From NCBI GenBank assembly GCA_022729915.1, contig DZBP01000010.1:1-39958 (forward strand): 39,958 nucleotides of DNA. The letters are read 5' to 3'. The notes under the pieces were generated by a model. That model was not told where the DNA came from. It searched no databases and worked only from the letters and a program-made list of their open reading frames with translations. Below are positions 16,863 to 24,166 of this stretch, piece after piece. The DNA comes from Draconibacterium orientale. Lineage in GTDB: Bacteria > Bacteroidota > Bacteroidia > Bacteroidales > JAIFNL01. Each line of letters starts with the position of its first letter. Within the stretch, counting starts at the first letter, position 1. Both the position numbers and the translations under genes were made by a program.

Positions 16863-16895
16863 ACAAAGTACAAATTCAAAAATTTTGTACTTTGT
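16863..16895. other. Intergenic hairpin between receptor and MFS genes
   Basis: ACAAAGTACAAA (16863-16874) pairs perfectly with TTTGTACTTTGT (16884-16895) around a 9-base loop. No proper T-run follows, so it is not a convincing terminator. It may set the relative expression of receptor and permease by protecting mRNA ends. Its core matches the palindrome at 14736. Confidence 0.5.
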
Positions 16896-16926
16896 GCTTT
16901 TACCCAATACTTTATAGCAAAAAAAC

Positions 16927-18144
16927 ATGTTCAAACTCAACGATAAATACTTCACACTCCTGAATCTGTATTTAGCACAGTCCATACCCATGAGTTTTTT
17001 TTCAACCGTATTGCCTGTAATTATGCGCATGGAACAGCACTCGCTCACTTCCATCGGACTTATTCAGCTCATCAAATTGCCTTGGATATTAAAATTTCTG
17101 TGGGCGCCCATAATCGACAAAACTTCCGATAATCTAAACAAATACAAACGTTGGATTATTTTATCGGAAATATTTTACGCTTTTGTAATTCTGTGCATTT
17201 CCTTTTTCAGCCTACAAACCAATTTCACAACCATCATTGTACTCATGCTCATTGCCTTTACAGCCTCAGCCACTCAAGATATTGCCACTGATGCCTTTGC
17301 CATTCTCATACTCAAAAAAGAAGAACGAAGTCTTGGAAACAGTATGCAGTCTGCCGGAAGTTTTTTGGGAACTTTGACAGGAAGCGGATTTTTATTGGTT
17401 ATTTATCATTATTGGGGCTGGAATTACTTACTCATTGCCTTAGCCGGATTTGTACTTTTGGCACTCGTACCACTTTACCTTTACAAAACAAAAAACAGAC
17501 AAATAATTGAAACAAAAAGCGAAATCGCGCCCATACGATTCAGCGATATTTTTCTTTTTTTTTCACAAAAAAAACAAGGAAAGCACATTTTCTTTCTCTT
17601 TATTTACTACACCGGAATTATTGGCGTATTAACCATGTTAAAACCATGGTTGGTCGATTTGGGATACGATGTTAAAGAAATTGGATTCATGTCGGGCATT
17701 TATGGAGCAGGAGTAGGCGCGTTGTTTGCATTTCTGGCGGGTTTAGTCATTAAACGAATAGGAAAAAAAAGCAGTTTAATCCTTTTTTCGGCTTTGGCAC
17801 TCGTTACCGTTTCTTATTTTTATATACTAACACTTATTTCTGCCGATTTATTTTTTATTATGGTAGGAATTAGCTTTCTTTGGGGAAGTTATGGAATACT
17901 TTCGGTGCTTATTTACACCATTTCTATGGAAAAAGTGAGAGAAGGACGCGAGGGTACTGATTTTACCATACAAATAGTTCTTACTCATTTAAGTAGTTTA
18001 ATTATTGCCGTTTTGAGTGGAAAATTTGCCCACGCTTTTTCATACAAAACTCTCTTTTTAACAGAAATAATCGTTTCATTACTTGTTCTTATGTATATTA
18101 TTTTTGTTTATACAAAAACAGAAAAAAAAGAAATTTTAAACTAA
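16927..18144 (+). CDS. MFS permease of the RhtX/AmpG (PAT-like) type
   Basis: A 405-residue inner-membrane protein with about 12 hydrophobic segments. Features of the AmpG/RhtX-FptX branch are IKLPWILKFLWAPIIDK near the first loop, TQDIATDAFAI in the fourth helix region, and NSMQSAGSFLGTLTGSG. The branch imports muropeptides (AmpG) or intact siderophores (RhtX/FptX). Lying between a TonB receptor and hemN, it probably completes import of the same ligand across the inner membrane. Only 4 bases separate it from hemN, so cotranscription is near certain. Confidence 0.85.
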   Translation: MFKLNDKYFTLLNLYLAQSIPMSFFSTVLPVIMRMEQHSLTSIGLIQLIKLPWILKFLWAPIIDKTSDNLNKYKRWIILSEIFYAFVILCISFFSLQTNFTTIIVLMLIAFTASATQDIATDAFAILILKKEERSLGNSMQSAGSFLGTLTGSGFLLVIYHYWGWNYLLIALAGFVLLALVPLYLYKTKNRQIIETKSEIAPIRFSDIFLFFSQKKQGKHIFFLFIYYTGIIGVLTMLKPWLVDLGYDVKEIGFMSGIYGAGVGALFAFLAGLVIKRIGKKSSLILFSALALVTVSYFYILTLISADLFFIMVGISFLWGSYGILSVLIYTISMEKVREGREGTDFTIQIVLTHLSSLIIAVLSGKFAHAFSYKTLFLTEIIVSLLVLMYIIFVYTKTEKKEILN

Positions 18145-18148
18145 AAAA

Positions 18149-19513
18149 ATGGACTTATTCAAAAAATACAACGTAGCCATACCACGCTACACCAGCTATC
18201 CTCCGGCAAATTTTTTTCATGCCGATTTTGAGTATGCACAATGCGAACAGCAATTACAGCTTTCCAACAACGAAAAAAAACGCAATCTCTCGTTTTATAT
18301 TCACATTCCGTTTTGTGATAAACTTTGTTACTATTGCGGATGTAATACGTTGATTAGTAATAATAAAGAAAAAATATCCTCTTACGTAGAAAGTCTGAAA
18401 AAAGAAATCTATCTAATGAAAAAATTTCTGGACAAAGACCGGAAAATTTCGCAAATACACTGGGGTGGCGGTACACCCAACTATCTGGCAATAAACCAAG
18501 TACAGGAAATAATGCAGCTGTTTAGTCAAGAATTTGAATGGATAGAAAAAGCCGAAATAGCTATGGAATGCCATCCTGCGCACTTAACTTACGAATACGT
18601 TGACGAACTAATTGAAAGTAAATTTAATAGAATAAGTCTGGGAATTCAAGATTTTGACCCTAAAGTACTCGAAGCCGTGCACCGAAGCGACTCAAAAATT
18701 CCCGTGCCTGAATTGGTAAAATACATCAAAAGCAAAGGCAACATTTCGGTGAATTTGGATTTTATATACGGTTTGCCTTTCCAAGAAGAAGAAAATTTTG
18801 CACAAACCATACAAAAAGCCATTGAAATTTCGCCCGACCGCTTAGTAACATTTTCCTATGCACACGTACCTTGGGTGAAAAAGACACAAGAAAAACTCGA
18901 AAAATTTATTTTGCCCGATGTAAACAAAAAAACCAAACTTTTTGAAATTGCGCACAAATTATTAACCCAAAACGGATACATTTCGATAGGATTAGACCAC
19001 TTTGCCAAGAACGACGATGAATTAAATATTGCGTTAGAAAATAAAACGCTACACCGCAATTTTCAAGGTTATTCCACTTTGGAAACTACCGGACAAGTAT
19101 ATGCGCTGGGCGTGAGCGGAATTAGCCAACTGAGCAACGCCTATTTTCAAAGCACTAAAAACATTGAAAAATACCAAAAAAGCATTGAAAATGGTAAATT
19201 GCCAATAGAAAAAGTATATTTTTTGAACGAAGAAGAAAAAATTATTCGCGAAATAATCGACGAATTGATGTGCAATTTGTACCTAAACTGGGAAAAAATT
19301 GCCAAAAATCATTCAACTACGATTGAAAAAATAAAAGAAATTGTTGAATATTCTGCGGAAGCATTAAAACTATTTGAAGCCGAAAAACTCTTAATTTTTG
19401 ATGAAAATACCATAGAAATAAAACCTTTAGGTCAGTATTTTATCAGAAATATAGTAGCAACATTCGACCCAAAATTAAAGAATACCGACAAACGGTTTTC
19501 TAAAGCGTTATAA
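18149..19513 (+). CDS. hemN: Oxygen-independent coproporphyrinogen III oxidase
   Basis: A 454-residue radical SAM enzyme, close in length to E. coli HemN (457). Visible are RYTSYPP near the N-terminus, the 4Fe-4S motif CDKLCYYCGC (Cys56, Cys60, Cys63), IHWGGGTPNYL, RISLGIQDFD and GLDHFAKNDDEL. It converts coproporphyrinogen III to protoporphyrinogen IX anaerobically. The Tyr/Pro-rich N-terminus and the GLDHFA block favour true HemN over HemW. It follows the MFS gene by 4 bases and precedes hemG by 44 bases, giving two consecutive pathway steps. Confidence 0.93.
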   Translation: MDLFKKYNVAIPRYTSYPPANFFHADFEYAQCEQQLQLSNNEKKRNLSFYIHIPFCDKLCYYCGCNTLISNNKEKISSYVESLKKEIYLMKKFLDKDRKISQIHWGGGTPNYLAINQVQEIMQLFSQEFEWIEKAEIAMECHPAHLTYEYVDELIESKFNRISLGIQDFDPKVLEAVHRSDSKIPVPELVKYIKSKGNISVNLDFIYGLPFQEEENFAQTIQKAIEISPDRLVTFSYAHVPWVKKTQEKLEKFILPDVNKKTKLFEIAHKLLTQNGYISIGLDHFAKNDDELNIALENKTLHRNFQGYSTLETTGQVYALGVSGISQLSNAYFQSTKNIEKYQKSIENGKLPIEKVYFLNEEEKIIREIIDELMCNLYLNWEKIAKNHSTTIEKIKEIVEYSAEALKLFEAEKLLIFDENTIEIKPLGQYFIRNIVATFDPKLKNTDKRFSKAL

Positions 19514-19557
19514 GAAAAAGAAGTAAAAACACCAATCACGTCAAAACCAACTTAAAA

Positions 19558-20895
19558 ATGAAAAAAATAGCAATCATTGGCGCAGGAATAACAGGCTTAG
19601 CTACAGCATATTACCTTCAGAAAAAAGGAATAAATGTAACCATTTTTGAAAGAGAAAACCATATTGGGGGCGTTATAAAAAGCCCCAACGAAAAAGGCTT
19701 TCTTTATGAAACCGGTCCCAACAGCGGCGTTTTATCTTCGCCCGAAATAGTGAACCTATTTGAGGAGTTGAAAGATTTATGCACACTCGACAAAGCCAAT
19801 CATTCTGCGGCACGCCGATTGATTTGGAAAGGAAATAAATGGCACGCTTTGCCTTCGAGTTTGTGGTCGGCTATTGCTACGCCATTGTTTTCGTGGTACG
19901 ATAAATTACGAATTTTAGCAGAGCCTTTCAGAGCCAAAGGAACAAACCCAAACGAAAACCTTGCAGAGTTGGTAAAACGACGAATGGGCAAAAGTTTTCT
20001 TAATTACGCAATCGACCCTTTTATTTTGGGCATTTATGCTGGCGACCCAGCCTATTTAGTGCCACGCTTTGCCTTGCCAAAACTCTACAATTTAGAGCAA
20101 ACCTATGGCAGTTTTATCAAAGGAAGCATACAAAAAGCCAAAATACCCAAAACAGAGGAAGAAAAAAAAGCAACACGTGAAATATTTTCGGTAAAAGGAG
20201 GTTTAGAACAGTTTCCTAAAGCATTGGTTACAAAAATTGGTGACGAAAATATTGTGTTGAATGCAACCAATTTAAGCGTAAGCAAAGCCGAAAACAAATA
20301 TATATTGAACAATAAGTTGTTCGACGAGATTATTAGTACCGTAACAGCCAACGAATTAGAAAATATTTTCAGTTTTCTTCCCAAAGGAGATTTTGAACAC
20401 ATTAAGAACCTACAATATGCCGAAGTAGCCGAAGTAACTCTAGGTTTTGAGAACTGGAACGGCATGAAACTTGATGCTTTTGGCGGTTTAGTGCCTTTTG
20501 GCGAAAACAAAAATATACTGGGCGTACTTTTCATGTCCACACTTTTCAAAAACAGATGTCCCGAAAAAGGAGCTTGGCTTACTATTTTTACTGGCGGCAC
20601 TCGCAAACCCGAACTGGCGAAACTTTCGGACGAAGAGTTAAAAAATAAAATAAAAAACGACCTCATCCAAATGCTTGAAATAAAAGAATTTAAGCCCACT
20701 ATTTTTCACTTAACTCGCTACAAAAGAGCCATTGCACAATATGGCATTGACAGCGAAAACCGTTTAGAAGCCATTCGCAAAATTGAAACAGAAAACAAAG
20801 GAATTCACCTTGCAGGAAGCATTAGAGATGGTGTAGGAATAGCCGATAGAGTGAAACAAGCCAAAGATTTGACAAATTCCATATCGGCTGATTAA
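19558..20895 (+). CDS. hemG: Protoporphyrinogen oxidase, FAD-dependent (HemY type)
   Basis: A 445-residue flavoenzyme. It has an N-terminal dinucleotide-binding fold (IAIIGAGITGLATAYYL, then FERENHIGG), a middle region with KGGLEQFPKAL, and a C-terminal HLAGSIRDGVGIADRVKQA that closes the FAD site. It oxidises protoporphyrinogen IX to protoporphyrin IX, directly after the HemN step. The sequence type is HemY although the gene is commonly named hemG in databases. No ferrochelatase gene follows; the next feature is a MITE-like element. Confidence 0.92.
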   Translation: MKKIAIIGAGITGLATAYYLQKKGINVTIFERENHIGGVIKSPNEKGFLYETGPNSGVLSSPEIVNLFEELKDLCTLDKANHSAARRLIWKGNKWHALPSSLWSAIATPLFSWYDKLRILAEPFRAKGTNPNENLAELVKRRMGKSFLNYAIDPFILGIYAGDPAYLVPRFALPKLYNLEQTYGSFIKGSIQKAKIPKTEEEKKATREIFSVKGGLEQFPKALVTKIGDENIVLNATNLSVSKAENKYILNNKLFDEIISTVTANELENIFSFLPKGDFEHIKNLQYAEVAEVTLGFENWNGMKLDAFGGLVPFGENKNILGVLFMSTLFKNRCPEKGAWLTIFTGGTRKPELAKLSDEELKNKIKNDLIQMLEIKEFKPTIFHLTRYKRAIAQYGIDSENRLEAIRKIETENKGIHLAGSIRDGVGIADRVKQAKDLTNSISAD

Positions 20896-21024
20896 ATGGT
20901 GTCAAATACGCACAAAGTATTTATTTACAATGTATTAATAGAAATTTTTAAATAAGGTACTTTCAAAAGAATTTGCTTTTTTTTTTAAAATTGATTTTAT
21001 TGCAAAGTAAAAATTTGAATTACT

Positions 21025-21180
21025 TAGTGTTTGAAAGAAAACTCAATTATTTTGAAAAAAAGCAAGGTTTAAATCCGTCAGACCGACTTGTTCGGTCTGA
21101 CGGATAAGTACTTACAAGCTCATCGGACAGACCGGACAAGCCGGTCGAACCGATTTTGGGTCGTTTTCTTTCAAACGCTA
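21025..21180. mobile_element. 156-bp MITE-like element with terminal inverted repeats
   Basis: TAGTGTTTGAAAGAAAAC (21025-21042) and its inverse (21163-21180) form 18-bp terminal inverted repeats with one mismatch, both bounded by TA. Inside are two GC-rich hairpins in this AT-rich DNA: a 14-bp stem with loop CTTGT at 21073-21105, and an imperfect one with loop ACAAG at 21122-21154. The second resembles the reverse complement of the first, giving a REP/BIME-like pair. The right end contains the TAG stop of the neighbouring gene. Confidence 0.65.
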
Positions 21181-22356
21181 AATAAACCGAACTAGTAAAC
21201 TTGCAATAATTACAGAAGAAATAGTTACATTAACAAAACCGGCAATTAGCATTTGCGGATAGATATTTTCTAATATAAATTCTTGTTCTTCTTTGGTTTT
21301 GCCCACACTTCTGGCTACTTCGTGTGGAATTATATAGGTTCCGGGAAATCCAAACAAGCACGAAATGCCAATACTTATTGATAAATACTTTGAAAATTTA
21401 AGCTTCTTTCCTACCCAAAACGACATAATCACCATGCCTAAAATACCAAGAAATAAAAAAAATAGGAGAGGAACTAGTGTTATTAAAATATGATGTAGGC
21501 TGATAGAGTTAAACGGTTGAAAAATAACTGATAAGACAGAAACCACGGTAAAACCATACGAATTAGCTTTGTTTAGGCTATCAAATTCTAAAAAACCAAT
21601 CTCTTTGAACAAAAAGCCTAAAAAAAGACAAACAACATATTCATTTATAATATTGTTTGTAAGTTTTGCTACAAAAAAACTTAAAAATGCTGTTGCTATT
21701 ATTTTACTCAAAACAATGGTAGGTGAATCGTATTTTGCAAAAAAAATTCTCAAGAATTTTAACTCAATCACAGAAATTTCTGGTTCATGTATCTTTTTAA
21801 ATTGTGATATTTTAAATCTTTTCATTCTATCTTTAGCTTCTTTTTTTAATAAAAATGATGCAATAGGATAGCCAACAAAACTTGAAAAAGATAAAAGTAA
21901 AGTGGTAAAAATTATAATTTGTTCTAAGTTTTGAGTTTCAGCTACCTTGTGAACCATTAGCGTAGCCACAATTCCGCCTCCAATAGGCGGTATTGCTGAA
22001 AAAACAATGTCAGAATCGTAAAAAAAACTCCCAAAACCAATTACAAAAAAAACAATTCCAATTTCGGCACTTATTGCTACTAAAATAACTTTCCATTGTT
22101 TTTGTAATGTACTTATATTGAGAGTAGTCCCTAAATGAACAATTAAAACCGATACAAGCAAACTTCCTAACTGATAAAGGTTTGAACTTTCAAAAATTGT
22201 AGGTGATAAACCATTAGCAAAGGCGATTATAAAAATAATACTGGAAACCAGCATTATAGACAATATTCCTTTGGTTTTTATCGATACAATTTCACTTAGC
22301 GCAAAAACACCAACTACAATGGTCAATGCTTTTAATCCAATATACACATCTTGCAT
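21178..22356 (-). CDS. Polytopic membrane protein resembling Na+/glutamate symporter (GltS/ESS-like)
   Basis: A 392-residue protein with about 10-11 hydrophobic helices. Features suggesting a symporter fold are LLVSVLIVHLGTTLN followed by a helix, AIPPIGGGIVATLMV (Gly-rich re-entrant-like loop), and FGFPGTYIIPHEVARSVGKT in the second half. The two similar halves suggest an inverted-repeat transporter. The family assignment is by pattern only and the substrate is unknown. Its stop codon TAG lies inside the inverted repeat of the MITE-like element, so insertion may have trimmed the C-terminus. A 105-bp dispersed repeat lies just upstream. Confidence 0.7.
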   Translation of the reverse strand: MQDVYIGLKALTIVVGVFALSEIVSIKTKGILSIMLVSSIIFIIAFANGLSPTIFESSNLYQLGSLLVSVLIVHLGTTLNISTLQKQWKVILVAISAEIGIVFFVIGFGSFFYDSDIVFSAIPPIGGGIVATLMVHKVAETQNLEQIIIFTTLLLSFSSFVGYPIASFLLKKEAKDRMKRFKISQFKKIHEPEISVIELKFLRIFFAKYDSPTIVLSKIIATAFLSFFVAKLTNNIINEYVVCLFLGFLFKEIGFLEFDSLNKANSYGFTVVSVLSVIFQPFNSISLHHILITLVPLLFFLFLGILGMVIMSFWVGKKLKFSKYLSISIGISCLFGFPGTYIIPHEVARSVGKTKEEQEFILENIYPQMLIAGFVNVTISSVIIASLLVRFI

Positions 22357-22687
22357 AAAAACAATATAATTTTAAGCACCCGTGCTATTTTATTTTGAGC
22401 AACCATTTTTGTAATCAAATAATTTTTAAGCACTTGGTAGAATGAAATATGCAATTAAATTTGGTTCACTACTTAACTATTTATCAATACCTAAAATTAA
22501 AAGATAAAGAACCAAAATTTTAGAGCAAATAATTTTCAAATTAAAATAAAATGTTTAATTTTACTCATTATTTTCATGCAAAGAGTCAATAAATATTTAT
22601 TTATTCTTCAATTTACTGTTTATCACAACTTTATATGAAAAAATAATTTTAAAATTTTGTAGCAATACTAATTTTTTTAAAGAAAAA
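22357..22687. other. Divergent intergenic region with a dispersed repeat
   Basis: This stretch separates the minus-strand GltS-like gene from the plus-strand TPR gene. It contains repeat copy 1 at 22371-22476. An inverted repeat TTTGGTTC ... GAACCAAA (22460-22517 approx.) extends past it. The rest is AT-rich, and I see no RNA gene or exact promoter consensus. Confidence 0.6.
22371..22476 (+). repeat. Dispersed ~105-bp intergenic repeat, copy 1
   Basis: It starts TTTAAGCACCCGTGCT, continues TTTTTGTAATCAAAT and TTTAAGCACTTGG, and ends TTTGGTTCACTACTTAA. The same blocks in the same order and spacing occur at four other sites in this window. It ends 14 bases from the start codon of the minus-strand gene. 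Confidence 0.85.
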
Positions 22688-24070
22688 ATGGACGAAAAAC
22701 AACAAAAATTAGAACAATTTATTCGCCAAATATTGGAAATTCAAAATAAAGAAAAATCACCCATTCTAAAAACGAACGACTTGAAAAACATTGTTTTAGA
22801 AATGGGAATGACTGAATCTGACTGGCAATTGATTTCTGACACATTCAATGGGCATGCTTTGCGTGGAAAAGGCTTTTTAGAATACAAAAACTGGGAAGAT
22901 GCAATCAAGGAATTTGAACAAGCGCATACTTTAAATCCTTATAATACAGACATTTTGTACGGATTGGCATTGGCTCATAAAAACTTATGGCATCAAACAA
23001 ATATGTCGTCGCACAAAGCCAGTGCCGAGCAATATGCTAAAATGTGCATCAACATCAATCCACAATATAAAGAGGCAATTGCTCTGATTTCTGAAATTAA
23101 AGTGGCTAAAAATCAAAGTGTTAATTCAAATCAAGCAAAGCAAATAAATTCAAATGAAACTTTGCAAACTACTCCAGTAAAAAATCAAAAACTAGTAATT
23201 ATCATGGTAATTTCTATTTTTATTGCAATTTTTTTTATAGGTATCTTTTTTCTTTTAAATCAATCTAGCGATGCAGATTTACAAGAACCAAGTAACTCTT
23301 ATTCAGAGTTAAAAGAACCTGAAGTAACAATCCCAAATGAAGATATTTCAGAACCACAAATACCTGTAATTTTTGTTGAAAATGAACAATCAAAAGGCTT
23401 GAAATTTATTTTAGATAAAATACAAGCCGACGATTATACAACTTCATACAACGTGAGCGCGAAAGGTTATTTTAAATTGGAAAATATTGAACTAAACGAA
23501 TTAAAAATAAAAGCGGATTTGTTGAATAATGAAGACAAAGTTGTTAGTACGAAAATAATAGAACTGGCGCGTGAGTCGAACAATACGTTGCGAAGTGGCG
23601 ATTTATTGCCTTTTGAGTTTAGTAACTATGAAGAAAACAGCGCGTTACCTCAATTCAAAGCCCTTAGGCTAGCGGTTAGTTATATAGTAAAACAAGAAAG
23701 TAATTTCAAATACGAAGCTTCAAAATCAAAACCTATAAATTGGGCTATTGAAAAACCTACGAATTTTGATATTTCGATTAGAGAGCGTTTGAGCAGTGTT
23801 TCAAAACAGTTCTCTACCGGAATTTTTCACCAGATAGTACTTGAAATAGAAAACACTGGCAACTCAAACATAAAGGTTCTTCAAATTCAAATAGTATGGT
23901 TTGACAAAAAAAATAAGCTGGCAAAAACAGATGAATTTTACATTACCACCGATTCTTACGCACCAATAAAAAGAGGTGATATTAGAATTTACGACCGAAT
24001 GTTTGGTGTTGATAATTTGAATTTAGAGAATTATAAAAGCTATGAAATCAATATTTTAGCAGTAAATTAG
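22688..24070 (+). CDS. Single-pass membrane protein with cytoplasmic TPR region
   Basis: A 460-residue protein without signal peptide. Residues ~50-145 carry TPR-like helices (ALRGKGFLEYKNWEDAIKEFEQAHTLNPY, then AKMCININPQYKEAIALI). A strong membrane helix follows at ~168-190 (VIIMVISIFIAIFFIGIFFLL). The remaining ~270 residues are extracytoplasmic and beta-rich. I recognise no named family for that part. It lies 96 bases before the PD40-OmpA gene on the same strand, so the two may be cotranscribed and span the periplasm together (inference). Confidence 0.75.
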   Translation: MDEKQQKLEQFIRQILEIQNKEKSPILKTNDLKNIVLEMGMTESDWQLISDTFNGHALRGKGFLEYKNWEDAIKEFEQAHTLNPYNTDILYGLALAHKNLWHQTNMSSHKASAEQYAKMCININPQYKEAIALISEIKVAKNQSVNSNQAKQINSNETLQTTPVKNQKLVIIMVISIFIAIFFIGIFFLLNQSSDADLQEPSNSYSELKEPEVTIPNEDISEPQIPVIFVENEQSKGLKFILDKIQADDYTTSYNVSAKGYFKLENIELNELKIKADLLNNEDKVVSTKIIELARESNNTLRSGDLLPFEFSNYEENSALPQFKALRLAVSYIVKQESNFKYEASKSKPINWAIEKPTNFDISIRERLSSVSKQFSTGIFHQIVLEIENTGNSNIKVLQIQIVWFDKKNKLAKTDEFYITTDSYAPIKRGDIRIYDRMFGVDNLNLENYKSYEINILAVN

Positions 24071-24166
24071 CACAAAACAGTTGTTTGTATTTTATAAAAA
24101 AAGCAAAATTCAATAATTTAAAGAAAACAATAAAAACAAATTATTTAACAGCTTAACCAAAGTATA

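Noticed and set aside
20103-20699. 198-residue minus-strand ORF
   Set aside because: Lies entirely within hemG on the opposite strand; a shadow of that gene.
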